From the NCBI GenBank assembly GCA_934364795.1, contig CAKRMK010000013.1:1-64000 (forward strand): a stretch of 64,000 bases of DNA, read 5' to 3'. Below, one piece after another: positions 9,747 to 18,941 of this stretch (its first letter is position 1; every line of letters begins with the position of its first letter). This DNA is from an uncultured Blautia sp. GTDB taxonomy: Bacteria; Bacillota; Clostridia; Lachnospirales; Lachnospiraceae. The notes beneath the pieces are model-generated. The model was not told the origin of the DNA. It was given only the letters and a program-made list of their open reading frames with translations, and made no database searches. The translations under genes were made by a program, and so were the position numbers.

Positions 9747-10301
9747 ATGAACAGCAGCATTGTAATTGCATTACCGAAAATAGATGATGCAAAGAAAATC
9801 CGTACTATATTGAACCGGCACGGTTTTCCGGTAGCTGCGGTATGTTCCACTGCTTCCACAGCCCTTGCCAGTATGAGTGAGCTGGATGGTGGTGTGCTGA
9901 TCTGCGGTTATAAGCTGCCTGACCGGTATTACCGGGATGTGCTGGAAGATATTCCTTCCTGTTTTGAAATGCTTCTGCTGGCATCCGGGCGGGTGATCGC
10001 AGAAGCTCCCACATCCGTTCTGACTGTGGAAATGCCAATGAAGGTAAGTGATCTGGTAAATACAGTAGATATGATGCTATCCCAGATCCAGCGGCGGCTG
10101 CGAAAGGAAAAGAAGAAACCAAAACCGCGTTCCTGGAAAGAACAGAATTATATTTCCAATGCAAAGTTTCTTCTTATGGAACGAAACCATTTAAGTGAAG
10201 AGGATGCGTACCGGTATATCCAGAAATGCAGTATGGATTCCGGAACAAATATGGTAGAGACAGCACAGATGGTTCTGATGCTGTTATATGATGAAGTATA
10301 A
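9747..10301 (+). CDS. ANTAR-domain RNA-binding antiterminator with degenerate receiver
   Basis: 184 residues. Residues 1 to about 110 look like a response-regulator receiver fold, and residues 128-182 form an ANTAR domain (AKFLLMERNHLSEEDAYRYI, then KCSMDSGTNMVETA). ANTAR domains bind paired hexaloop hairpins in mRNA leaders and prevent terminator formation. The usual phosphoacceptor Asp after the third strand appears replaced (VLICGYKLPD, with Gly where Asp is expected) and the conserved Lys of strand five is not evident. Activation by phosphorylation is therefore unlikely, and another input such as ligand or GlnA contact must be considered. Its natural targets are the glnA leader and perhaps the pyrG leader. 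The family call is firm; the target is inferred. Confidence 0.88.
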   Translation: MNSSIVIALPKIDDAKKIRTILNRHGFPVAAVCSTASTALASMSELDGGVLICGYKLPDRYYRDVLEDIPSCFEMLLLASGRVIAEAPTSVLTVEMPMKVSDLVNTVDMMLSQIQRRLRKEKKKPKPRSWKEQNYISNAKFLLMERNHLSEEDAYRYIQKCSMDSGTNMVETAQMVLMLLYDEV

Positions 10302-10332
10302 AAGAACGTTATAAGAAATGGAGGATGAGGAA

Positions 10333-11664
10333 ATGGAGTTTTTGGATGGAAGTTGGAAAAAAGAAGTGAGCAGCTGGGATGCACTGATGGGAGAAGAACT
10401 TCTGAATCAGGAAGCCATCCTGGAAGGCGCCATTCACAGTATCCGCAATATGGGTGATGTTGCATTTGTAATTATCAGAAGAAGAGAGGGTCTGTTTCAG
10501 ACTGTTCTGGTAAATGAGGAAGGAAATCTTTCCGTTCATGAACTGAAAGAGGGTATGACGGTAAGGGTAAAAGGTACAGTGAATAAAGAAGAGCGTGCTC
10601 CTCATGGCAGAGAGCTGCATATCCGTGAGCTTGAAGTGCTGTCTTCACCTGCCCAGCCCCTTCCGCTGGCAATTGACAAATGGAAGCTGAATACCTCTCT
10701 GGAAGCAAAATTAAATTACCGTTCCCTTTCCCTCCGCAATATTCAGGAACGTGCCAGATTTAAAATTCAGGAAGCCCTTACAAGAGCTTTTCGTGATTAT
10801 CTTTATGAGAATGGATTTACAGAAATCCATACACCAAAGATTGGTGCAAGAGGAGCAGAGGGCGGTGCGAACCTGTTTAAATTAAGCTATTTCCATAAAC
10901 CTGCTGTACTGGCACAAAGTCCTCAGTTTTATAAGCAGATGATGGTAGGTGTATTTGACCGCGTATTCGAGACAGGACCGGTATTCAGGGCAGAAAAGCA
11001 CAATACAAAAAGACATCTGAATGAATATACAAGCCTTGATTTTGAGATGGGATATATTGATGGATTTGAAGAAATTATGGCTATGGAAACAGGATTTTTG
11101 CAGTATGCAATGAAGCTTCTGAAAGAAGATTATGGAAAAGAACTGGAAATTTTAAAGGTTCAGCTTCCAGATGCTTCAAAAATCCCGGCAGTACGTTTTG
11201 ATGTGGCAAAAGAGCTGGTGGCAAAGAAATATAACCGCCAGATCCGCAACCCCTTTGACCTGGAACCAGAGGAAGAAGCACTGATTGGTCAGTATTTCAA
11301 AGAAGAATATAATGCGGATTTTGTGTTTGTTACACACTATCCTTCCAAAAAACGTCCATTTTATGCTATGGATGATCCAAAAGATAGCACATTTACTTTA
11401 AGCTTTGACCTTCTTTTCCATGGTCTTGAGATTACCACTGGAGGCCAGAGAATCCATGATTATCATGCACTTCTGAAAAAAATTGAAGACAGAGGTATGG
11501 AAACAGACGGTATGGAGCAGTATCTGGATACTTTCAAATATGGTATGCCGCCTCACGGAGGACTTGGAATCGGCCTGGAACGTCTTACCATGCAGCTTCT
11601 CGGGGAAGAGAATGTAAGAGAGGCATGTCTGTTCCCAAGAGATCTGAACCGTCTGGAACCGTAA
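10333..11664 (+). CDS. aspS: archaeal-type aspartyl-tRNA synthetase (AspS2)
   Basis: 443 residues, far shorter than the usual bacterial AspRS (about 590) because the bacterial insertion domain is absent; the layout is that of the archaeal type. It has an N-terminal OB-fold anticodon-binding domain (to about residue 110) and a class II catalytic core with FRAEKHNTKRHLNEYTSLDF (motif 2) and GGLGIGLERLTM (motif 3). ATG 10333 is chosen because GGAGGATGAGG precedes it; the ATG at 10318 lies within that site. The gene is directly followed by gatCAB. Such enzymes are often non-discriminating and charge tRNA-Asn with Asp for amidation. That specificity is inferred from the operon. Confidence 0.9.
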   Translation: MEFLDGSWKKEVSSWDALMGEELLNQEAILEGAIHSIRNMGDVAFVIIRRREGLFQTVLVNEEGNLSVHELKEGMTVRVKGTVNKEERAPHGRELHIRELEVLSSPAQPLPLAIDKWKLNTSLEAKLNYRSLSLRNIQERARFKIQEALTRAFRDYLYENGFTEIHTPKIGARGAEGGANLFKLSYFHKPAVLAQSPQFYKQMMVGVFDRVFETGPVFRAEKHNTKRHLNEYTSLDFEMGYIDGFEEIMAMETGFLQYAMKLLKEDYGKELEILKVQLPDASKIPAVRFDVAKELVAKKYNRQIRNPFDLEPEEEALIGQYFKEEYNADFVFVTHYPSKKRPFYAMDDPKDSTFTLSFDLLFHGLEITTGGQRIHDYHALLKKIEDRGMETDGMEQYLDTFKYGMPPHGGLGIGLERLTMQLLGEENVREACLFPRDLNRLEP

Positions 11665-11713
11665 AAGGGAAGTTGATAATCCGTGTTAGTTGAAACTTTT
11701 GGAGGATGAGGAA

Positions 11714-12007
11714 ATGGCAAAACAGATAGATGATGAAACCATGGAAAATGTCTGCATTCTTGCAAAGCTTTCCCTTACAGAAGAAGAGAAAGAAAAAGCG
11801 AAAAAAGATATGCAGGAAATGCTTGATTATGTAGATAAGCTGGATGAGCTTGACACCTCCGGCGTAGAACCAATGTCCCATATTTTCGGAGATGAGAATG
11901 TGTTCCGTGAGGATGTGGTCACAAACGGTGATAACAGCCAGGCAATGCTTGCAAATGCACCGAAAGCCAAAGACGGACAGTATCAGGTTCCAAAGACCAT
12001 AGGATAG
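11714..12007 (+). CDS. gatC: Asp/Glu-tRNA amidotransferase subunit C
   Basis: Small scaffold subunit that stabilises GatA and joins it to GatB. 97 residues from ATG 11714, the typical length. ATG 11714 sits after GGAGGATGAGGAA, the same ribosome site used by aspS; an upstream in-frame ATG at 11690 has no such site. The C-terminal FREDVV segment matches the conserved tail that wraps GatA. Lies 49 bases after aspS and 11 before gatA. Confidence 0.93.
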   Translation: MAKQIDDETMENVCILAKLSLTEEEKEKAKKDMQEMLDYVDKLDELDTSGVEPMSHIFGDENVFREDVVTNGDNSQAMLANAPKAKDGQYQVPKTIG

Positions 12008-12018
12008 GAGACATTCAC

Positions 12019-13491
12019 ATGGAATTAGAAAAATTAACAGCCTTACAGTTAGCTGATAAAATAAAAAAACAGGAAGTCAGTGTTCTGGATGGTGTGAAAG
12101 AGGTCTTTTCTAAAATAGAAGAAAAAGATGGCAAAATTCATGCTTATCTGGACACTTATAAAAAAGAAGCCTATGCAAGGGCAAAAGAAGTGGAAAAAGG
12201 AATCAGTGACGGAACCTACACAGGTCCTCTTGCAGGAGTTCCTATCGCCATTAAGGACAACATCTGTGTACAGGGAAAACCAACCACCTGTGCATCTAAG
12301 ATCCTGGAAGGCTTTGTTCCCCAGTATCAGGCAGAAGTAATCGACCGTCTGGAAAAAGCAGGAATGATCATTATTGGAAAAACAAATATGGATGAGTTTG
12401 CCATGGGAAGTACTACAGAGACTTCCGCTTATGGAATCACCCGAAACCCATGGAATACCAGCCATGTGCCAGGCGGCTCATCAGGAGGTTCCTGTGCAGC
12501 TGTGGCAGCAGGTGAGGCTTATCTTGCCCTTGGTTCTGATACAGGCGGTTCCATCCGTCAGCCAAGCTCCTATTGTGGTGTAACAGGTCTAAAGCCTACC
12601 TACGGAACGGTCTCCCGTTATGGGCTGGTTGCTTATGCATCCTCCTTAGATCAGATTGGACCGGTCGGAAAAGATGTGGCAGACTGTGCAGCCCTTCTTG
12701 AGGTGATCGCAGGTCATGACCCAAAAGACAGTACCTCCATAGACAGGCATGATCTGGATTTTCTGGGAGAGATGACAGATAAAATTACAGGAATGAAATT
12801 TGGTGTGCCAAAAGAATATCTGGCTGAGGGAATTTCACCGGATGTAAAAAATGCCTTTATGGAAACCTTAAAAGTTCTTACCCAGATGGGGGCAATTGTA
12901 GAGTTTTTCTCTGTGAAAACAATGGAATATATGATTCCTGCCTACTATATTATTGCAAGTGCAGAGGCCAGCTCCAACCTGGAACGCTTTGATGGTGTGA
13001 AATATGGGTATCGTGCAGCTGACTACGATGGACTTCATGATATGTATAAACGCACCAGAACAGAAGGTTTTGGGGAGGAAGTAAAGAGACGTATCATGCT
13101 TGGATCCTTTGTTTTAAGCTCCGGTTATTATGATGCCTATTATCTGAAGGCACTGCGTACAAAAGCTCTTATCAAAAAAGAGTTTGACCAGGCATTTGAA
13201 AAATATGATGTACTTCTTGCCCCGGCAGCACCTTATACAGCACCAAAGATCGGGGAAAGCCTGAAAGATCCTATGGCTATGTATCTTGGAGATATTTATA
13301 CAGTTGCTGTGAACCTGTGCGGACTTCCGGGAATTACAGTTCCCTGCGGCAAAGACAGCCAGGGGCTTCCAATTGGAATCCAGATGATTGGAGACTGCTT
13401 TATGGAAAAGAAAATTCTCCGTGCGGCTCATGCCTATGAAAAAGTAAGAGGAGATTTTGGAACACCAGAAGAAGGAGGCCAGGAAGCATGA
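12019..13491 (+). CDS. gatA: Asp/Glu-tRNA amidotransferase subunit A
   Basis: Amidase-signature glutaminase that releases ammonia from glutamine for GatB. 490 residues. The Ser-cisSer-Lys triad is visible: Lys in PIAIKDNI near residue 78, and the glycine/serine run GGSSGGSCAAVAAG followed by GSDTGGSIRQP. It ends with a 4-base overlap with gatB (ATGA), which implies coupled translation and equal stoichiometry. Glutamine use links it to glnA at the head of the transcript. Confidence 0.96.
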   Translation: MELEKLTALQLADKIKKQEVSVLDGVKEVFSKIEEKDGKIHAYLDTYKKEAYARAKEVEKGISDGTYTGPLAGVPIAIKDNICVQGKPTTCASKILEGFVPQYQAEVIDRLEKAGMIIIGKTNMDEFAMGSTTETSAYGITRNPWNTSHVPGGSSGGSCAAVAAGEAYLALGSDTGGSIRQPSSYCGVTGLKPTYGTVSRYGLVAYASSLDQIGPVGKDVADCAALLEVIAGHDPKDSTSIDRHDLDFLGEMTDKITGMKFGVPKEYLAEGISPDVKNAFMETLKVLTQMGAIVEFFSVKTMEYMIPAYYIIASAEASSNLERFDGVKYGYRAADYDGLHDMYKRTRTEGFGEEVKRRIMLGSFVLSSGYYDAYYLKALRTKALIKKEFDQAFEKYDVLLAPAAPYTAPKIGESLKDPMAMYLGDIYTVAVNLCGLPGITVPCGKDSQGLPIGIQMIGDCFMEKKILRAAHAYEKVRGDFGTPEEGGQEA

Positions 13492-14927
13492 AACAGTATG
13501 AGACAATAATCGGCCTTGAGGTCCATGTAGAGCTTGCTACCAGAACAAAAATTTTCTGCGGCTGTTCCACAGCATTTGGAGGAGCGCCAAATACCCACAC
13601 CTGTCCGGTGTGCACCGGTATGCCAGGTTCTCTTCCTGTATTAAATAAAAAAGTGGTAGAGTTTGCACTTCGTGCAGGACTTGCTACAAACTGCAGCATT
13701 AATCAGTATTGTAAATTTGACCGTAAAAACTATTTTTACCCGGATAACCCGCAGAACTACCAGATTTCCCAGCTGTATCTGCCAATCTGCCATGATGGAT
13801 TTGTGGAAATTGAGACAGAAGCAGGAAAGAAGAAGGTCCGTATCCATGAAATGCATATGGAGGAAGATGCCGGAAAGCTGATTCATGATGAGTGGGAGGA
13901 CTGCTCTTTAGTAGATTATAACCGAAGCGGCGTTCCTCTGATCGAAATTGTTTCGGAGCCGGATATGAGAAGTGCGGATGAGGTAATTGCTTATCTGGAA
14001 AAACTTCGCTGTACCATGCAGTATCTTGGCGTTTCTGACTGTAAGCTTCAGGAAGGCTCCATGCGTGCAGACGTCAACCTTTCTGTGCGTGTAGCAGGAA
14101 GTGACACTCTTGGAACCAGAACAGAAATGAAAAACCTGAACTCTTTTAAGGCCATTGCACATGCCATCGAAGGAGAAAGGGAGCGTCAGATCGAGCTTCT
14201 GGAAATGGGAAAAAGTGTTGTACAGGAAACCAGAAGATGGGATGATAACAAAGAGTCCTCTCATGCAATGCGTTCCAAGGAGGATGCAAAGGATTACCGT
14301 TATTTCCCGGATCCGGATCTTCCGCCTATGCATATTTCCGATGAGTGGATCAAAAAAATTAAAAGTGAGCTTCCAGAGTTCCGTGAAGAAAAAGCAGCCC
14401 GCTATCAAAGTGAATTCGGACTTCCGGAGTACGATGCGAAGATCCTTACAGAATCCAGACATCTTGCAGCTTTATTTGAGGAAGTGGCTACTTTGTGTGG
14501 CAATCCCAAAAAAGCAGCAAACTGGTTCATGGTAGAGGTGCTGCGTCTTATGAAGGACAAAGGTGTGGAGCCTGAAAAAGTGCGATTTACACCAAAACAT
14601 CTGGCAGATCTTCTGGAAATGGTTGACAAAAAGGAAGTCAGCCCTCAAAATGCAAAGAGAGTATTTGAAAAAGTATTTGATGAAGATATTGATCCAGTGC
14701 CATATATTGAAGAGCAGGGGCTTAAGATTGTGGAAGACACAGGTCTTCTTACCAGTACCATCTGCCGTATCCTGGATGCAAATCCAGGTCCTTTGTCAGA
14801 ACTTCTTGGCGGCAAAGAAAAAGTTATGGGCTTTTTCGTAGGCCAGATCATGAAAGAGATGAAGGGAAAAGCAAATCCGGCAAGCGTCCGGGAAGCACTT
14901 CTGGCAGAAGTTGAAAAGAGAAAATAA
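13488..14927 (+). CDS. gatB: Asp/Glu-tRNA amidotransferase subunit B
   Basis: Binds mischarged tRNA, activates Asp or Glu with ATP and accepts the ammonia tunnelled from GatA. 479 residues, full length. It starts with the conserved GLEVHVEL, has the zinc-binding Cys pairs in CGCSTAFGG and CPVCTGMPG, and ends with the YqeY-like tail domain that holds the tRNA elbow. Start ATG 13488 overlaps the gatA stop. With an archaeal-type AspRS in the same operon, Asn-tRNA formation is the likely main role, though Gln-tRNA formation is also expected. Confidence 0.97.
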   Translation: MKQYETIIGLEVHVELATRTKIFCGCSTAFGGAPNTHTCPVCTGMPGSLPVLNKKVVEFALRAGLATNCSINQYCKFDRKNYFYPDNPQNYQISQLYLPICHDGFVEIETEAGKKKVRIHEMHMEEDAGKLIHDEWEDCSLVDYNRSGVPLIEIVSEPDMRSADEVIAYLEKLRCTMQYLGVSDCKLQEGSMRADVNLSVRVAGSDTLGTRTEMKNLNSFKAIAHAIEGERERQIELLEMGKSVVQETRRWDDNKESSHAMRSKEDAKDYRYFPDPDLPPMHISDEWIKKIKSELPEFREEKAARYQSEFGLPEYDAKILTESRHLAALFEEVATLCGNPKKAANWFMVEVLRLMKDKGVEPEKVRFTPKHLADLLEMVDKKEVSPQNAKRVFEKVFDEDIDPVPYIEEQGLKIVEDTGLLTSTICRILDANPGPLSELLGGKEKVMGFFVGQIMKEMKGKANPASVREALLAEVEKRK

Positions 14928-14947
14928 GGATACAGGAGGATAACCAA

Positions 14948-16162
14948 ATGGTTACTGTAAATCATAATTACCTGAAATTACCAGGCAGCTATCTTTTTTC
15001 TACAATTGGAAAAAAGGTGCGTGCATATAAAGAAGAAAATCCGGAAAAAGAAGTGATCAGCCTTGGAATCGGTGATGTAACACAGCCGCTGGTTCCGGCA
15101 ATCATTGAAGCACTTCATGGAGCGGTTGAAGAAATGGCACATGCGGAAACTTTTCATGGTTATGCACCGGATCTGGGCTATGAATTTTTAAGAAATGCCA
15201 TTGCAAAAAATGATTATCAGGATAGAGGCTGCCAGATTGAAGCGGATGAGATTTTTGTTTCCGATGGTGCAAAAAGTGATTCCGGAAATATTCAGGAAAT
15301 TTTTGGAACAGATAATAAAGTGGCAGTGTGCGACCCGGTTTACCCGGTGTATGTAGACACAAATGTTATGGCAGGACGAACCGGAGAGTACAATACAGTT
15401 CGTGAAAATTTTGACGGTGTGATTTATATGCCTTGCCGCAAAGAAAATGGATTTCTTCCGGAATTTCCAAAGGAAGTTCCGGATCTGATCTATCTTTGTT
15501 TTCCAAATAATCCTACCGGTTCTGCGATCACAAAGGATGAATTGCAGAAGTGGGTGGATTACGCAAATAAAAACGGCTGTGTAATTATTTATGATGCAGC
15601 TTATGAGGCTTATATTTCTGAAGAAAATGTGCCGCACAGTATTTATGAGTGTGAAGGCGCAAGAACCTGTGCTATCGAGCTTCGTAGCTTCTCAAAAAAT
15701 GCAGGATTTACAGGTGTCCGCCTTGGCTTTACCGTGATTCCAAAAGAGCTTGTAAGAGATGGTGTGTCACTTCACAGTCTGTGGGCAAGACGTCACGGAA
15801 CCAAGTTTAACGGTGCTCCTTATATCGTACAAAAAGCAGGGGAAGCTGTTTATTCACAGGCAGGAAAGGCTCAGTTAAAAGACCAGGTTGGTTATTATAT
15901 GAGAAATGCAAAGCTGATCCATGATGAGCTTGCAAAGGCTGGATTCTCTGTTTCCGGTGGTGTAAATGCACCTTATATCTGGCTGGAAACACCAGAAAAA
16001 ATGACTTCCTGGGAGTTCTTTGATTATCTTCTGAAAGAAGCAAATGTGGTAGGTACACCAGGTTCTGGTTTTGGAGCTCACGGAGAGGGATATTTCCGTC
16101 TGACAGCTTTTGGCACTTATGAGAATACTCTGAAAGCCATTGACAGGATCAAGAGTTTGTAA
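14948..16162 (+). CDS. dapL: LL-diaminopimelate aminotransferase
   Basis: PLP enzyme converting tetrahydrodipicolinate directly to LL-diaminopimelate with glutamate as amino donor, for lysine and peptidoglycan. 404 residues, the family length. FPNNPTG is the fold-type I substrate loop and SFSKNAGFTGVRLGF contains the PLP lysine. ATG 14948 follows AGGAGGATAACCAA. Lies 20 bases after gatB, so it probably shares the glnA transcript and would link wall-precursor synthesis to nitrogen supply (inference). Confidence 0.95.
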   Translation: MVTVNHNYLKLPGSYLFSTIGKKVRAYKEENPEKEVISLGIGDVTQPLVPAIIEALHGAVEEMAHAETFHGYAPDLGYEFLRNAIAKNDYQDRGCQIEADEIFVSDGAKSDSGNIQEIFGTDNKVAVCDPVYPVYVDTNVMAGRTGEYNTVRENFDGVIYMPCRKENGFLPEFPKEVPDLIYLCFPNNPTGSAITKDELQKWVDYANKNGCVIIYDAAYEAYISEENVPHSIYECEGARTCAIELRSFSKNAGFTGVRLGFTVIPKELVRDGVSLHSLWARRHGTKFNGAPYIVQKAGEAVYSQAGKAQLKDQVGYYMRNAKLIHDELAKAGFSVSGGVNAPYIWLETPEKMTSWEFFDYLLKEANVVGTPGSGFGAHGEGYFRLTAFGTYENTLKAIDRIKSL

Positions 16163-16316
16163 TTATAATTGAATTAAGCTAAAAATGCAGGGCGTATCTC
16201 TGGCTGTGGCTGGGGATGCGCTTTTACTTTCTGGCTACAGGAAAATCCGTTGGGGCAGGCTATGGCAGCCTGCACTGTGGCAGACGGTGGAATATTACAT
16301 AGGAGGATGGGAAATT

Positions 16317-16646
16317 ATGAAGATCAATCGTATTGAACATATGTGTGAAGGAAATGGACATGTAATCATTAAGGAGCTGCTGAATGAGCAGCAGTTAAAT
16401 GGAAAATGCGGGCTTTATGCAGAGGTGACTTTAGAGCCGGGATGTTCTCTTGGTTTTCATATGCATTATGGGGAGAGTGAGACCTATTATATTCTGACTG
16501 GGGAAGGGGAATATAATGATAACGGAACATCTTACCGTCATGTGAAGGCGGGGGATATTACGTTTACGCCGGATGGAAGAGGCCATGGACTGGCAAATAC
16601 GGGGAATACGGATCTGGTGTTTATGGCGCTGATTATTAAGGATTGA
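16317..16646 (+). CDS. small single-domain cupin protein
   Basis: 109 residues from ATG 16317, chosen because AGGAGGATGGGAAATT precedes it. A longer in-frame start at 16185 lacks a ribosome site and adds an unrelated low-complexity stretch. Cupin motif 1 is GFHMHYGESETYYILTGEGE (two His, one Glu, as metal ligands) and motif 2 is FTPDGRGHGLANTG. Cupins of this size include isomerases, dioxygenases and ligand-binding proteins; the substrate cannot be named. It lies 154 bases after dapL. Confidence 0.85.
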   Translation: MKINRIEHMCEGNGHVIIKELLNEQQLNGKCGLYAEVTLEPGCSLGFHMHYGESETYYILTGEGEYNDNGTSYRHVKAGDITFTPDGRGHGLANTGNTDLVFMALIIKD

Positions 16647-16651
16647 GTGAG

Positions 16652-16757
16652 GTTTTTGGCAGGGGGGACGGCGAAGGGCGGGGATGGTTCTGGCTTTGGG
16701 ACGAGGGGATTTTCGGCAGGTTTGCTGCGCCGCCCTCGCCTGGTTGCTGGCAAAAAC
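16652..16757. repeat. GC-rich nested inverted repeat
   Basis: Outer arms GTTTTTGGCAG (16652-16662) and CTGGCAAAAAC (16747-16757) pair with one mismatch. Inside, GGCGAAGGGCGG (16670-16681) pairs with CCGCCCTCGCC (16730-16740) with one bulge. The block is clearly richer in G+C than the flanking genes and fills the gap between the cupin and the aminopeptidase. It may serve as a terminator or be a mobile palindromic unit. Confidence 0.5.
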
Positions 16758-16865
16758 TGGGGAGAGTGAGGGTGAGTTGGAGGAGTTTGACGGTGCCGAG
16801 AGTGTAAGGTTGTGCTTGAAAAAATTGGTGCTTGAAAAAAGTTGAGAATTGGAGTTTGAGGTAAG

Positions 16866-18131
16866 ATGGATAATTATACAGCAGAGAAATTACTTGAGTT
16901 TATAAAGGAGAGTCCTACTGCGTTTCAGGCAGTGGAGATGATGAAGAAAAGATTTTCAGAGAATGGTTTTACAGAGCTTAGGGAAGAGGAGCACTGGGAG
17001 ATTGAGAATGGCGGGAAGTATTTTGTGACGAGAAACCATTCTGCGATTATTGCGTTTACGGTGCCGGAGGTTTCCAGTGATGTATTTCACATTATTGCAA
17101 GCCACAGTGATTCCCCGTCTCTGAAGATCAAAGAGAACCCGGAGATGGTGGAGAACGGATATGTAAAGCTGAATGTGGAGCTTTATGGCGGGGCGCTTCT
17201 GGCTCCCTGGTTTGACAGACCGTTGTCTGTAGCCGGCCGTCTGATTGTGAAAGAGAATGGAAAGATCTGTGAGAAGCTTGTGACAGTTGACAAAGATATG
17301 CTAATGATCCCCAATCTGGCAATCCATATGAACCGTGAGGCCAACAGCGGATATAAGTATAATGTACAAAAGGATATGCTGCCTCTTTACGGTCTGGAAA
17401 GTGCAAAGGGCTCTTTCTTTAAGACTGTGGCAGAAGCAGCAGGAATTAAAGAAGAAGACATTTGTGGACATGATCTGTTTCTTTATAACCGTATGCCTGG
17501 TACTATCTGGGGTGGTGAGGGCGAATTTGTTTCCGCGCCAAGGCTGGATGACCTGCAGTGTGCTTTTTCCTCTATGGAAGGTCTTATTGCCGGCAAAAAT
17601 GAAAAAAGCATCTGTGTACATATGGTAATGGATAATGAAGAGGTGGGAAGTGGCACAAAGCAGGGAGCCGCATCTACCTTCCTTCGCGATACCCTTCTTC
17701 GCATTAATCTGGGTCTTGGAAGAAGCTATGAGGATTATCTGATTTCTCTTGCAAAGAGTTTTATGATCTCTGCAGACAATGCACATGCCGTACATCCAAA
17801 TTATCCGGAGAAAGCAGATCCTGTAAACAGACCTCATATTAATGGCGGAATTGCAATTAAATATAATGCCAATCAGAAATATTGTACAGACGGCATTTCT
17901 GCGGCTACTTTTAAAGAATTTTGTAAAGAAGCAGGTGTATCTTGCCAGACTTATGTAAATCGTTCAGATATTGCCGGAGGTTCCACACTTGGAAATATTT
18001 CCAACACCCAGGTTGCATTAAATACTGTAGATATCGGACTGCCTCAGCTTGCCATGCATTCTCCTTATGAAACCGCAGGTGTGAAGGATACCTGTGATTT
18101 TGTAAAGCTTGCGGAGGTATTCTATGCCTGA
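16866..18131 (+). CDS. M18 family aminopeptidase
   Basis: Cytosolic dinuclear zinc aminopeptidase (aspartyl aminopeptidase/ApeA family) that trims N-terminal residues from peptides. 421 residues, the family length. Metal-binding segments are SHSDSPSLKIK near residue 80, DNEEVGSGTKQGA near residue 258 and the final HSPYETAG. ATG 16866 has only a weak upstream GAGG. Its last 8 bases overlap the start of the HAD phosphatase gene, so the two are translated from one message. Confidence 0.93.
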   Translation: MDNYTAEKLLEFIKESPTAFQAVEMMKKRFSENGFTELREEEHWEIENGGKYFVTRNHSAIIAFTVPEVSSDVFHIIASHSDSPSLKIKENPEMVENGYVKLNVELYGGALLAPWFDRPLSVAGRLIVKENGKICEKLVTVDKDMLMIPNLAIHMNREANSGYKYNVQKDMLPLYGLESAKGSFFKTVAEAAGIKEEDICGHDLFLYNRMPGTIWGGEGEFVSAPRLDDLQCAFSSMEGLIAGKNEKSICVHMVMDNEEVGSGTKQGAASTFLRDTLLRINLGLGRSYEDYLISLAKSFMISADNAHAVHPNYPEKADPVNRPHINGGIAIKYNANQKYCTDGISAATFKEFCKEAGVSCQTYVNRSDIAGGSTLGNISNTQVALNTVDIGLPQLAMHSPYETAGVKDTCDFVKLAEVFYA

Positions 18132-18939
18132 GTTTAAGAAAAAAGCAGTGTTTTTTGATGCAGATGGAACTGTATGTGACATTGAAAAGGGGACACCTGC
18201 AAGTGCTGTGGAGGCAATTACAAAGCTGGTAAATAACGGTCATGAAGCATGGCTGTGTACAGGCAGAAGCCGGGCTTTTGTGCCGGATTATCTGGAGCAA
18301 ATCCCGTTTACAGGAATGATAACCGCATGTGGCTGTACCATTGAGAAAAATGGCGAGCGTCTTTTTAATAAAGAGATGAGTACCAAAGAGGCATGGCACT
18401 CTGTGGAAGTGCTGCGAAAGTATGGTATGGTACCAGTTATGGAAGGTGCTGACCTTATGTACTATGACAAAGAGGAATATAATACCAATGTCAACTGGTA
18501 TGCAGATCTTATTACAAAGGCACTGGGGGAAAAATGGCGTCCCATTAAAGGCTATGAGCAGGATCTTCATATCAATAAGATCAGCTCCAAAATTCTGCCG
18601 GGAAGTAATCCGAAAAGAGTATGTGAGGAGCTTTCTGATTACTACGAATTTATCGGACATGTTGGGGAAGGACTTGCGGGAGATACTATTGAAATGATTC
18701 CAAAGGGTTTTTCAAAGGCGGTAGGAATTGCAGCTGTCTGCCGGATTTTTCATATAGCCCAGGAAGATACCATTGTGTTTGGAGACAGTAACAACGATCT
18801 GTCTATGTTTGAATTTGCAAACACAAAAATTGCCATGGGAAATGCATCACCTGGAATCAAAGAACTTGCAGATTATGTGACAAGTGATATTTTCCATTAC
18901 GGACTTCGAAACGGACTGGAATATCTGGGACTGATTTAG
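18124..18939 (+). CDS. HAD superfamily (Cof-type) hydrolase
   Basis: 271 residues from ATG 18124, preceded by GCGGAGGTATTCT inside the end of the aminopeptidase gene. Motif I is FFDADGTVCDI with the nucleophilic Asp. Motif IV is FGDSNNDLSMFEFA with the Mg-binding acids. The large cap between residues 80 and 190 fits class IIB (Cof/YbjI-like) sugar-phosphate phosphatases. The substrate is unknown. Confidence 0.9.
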   Translation: MPEFKKKAVFFDADGTVCDIEKGTPASAVEAITKLVNNGHEAWLCTGRSRAFVPDYLEQIPFTGMITACGCTIEKNGERLFNKEMSTKEAWHSVEVLRKYGMVPVMEGADLMYYDKEEYNTNVNWYADLITKALGEKWRPIKGYEQDLHINKISSKILPGSNPKRVCEELSDYYEFIGHVGEGLAGDTIEMIPKGFSKAVGIAAVCRIFHIAQEDTIVFGDSNNDLSMFEFANTKIAMGNASPGIKELADYVTSDIFHYGLRNGLEYLGLI

Positions 18940-18941
18940 GT

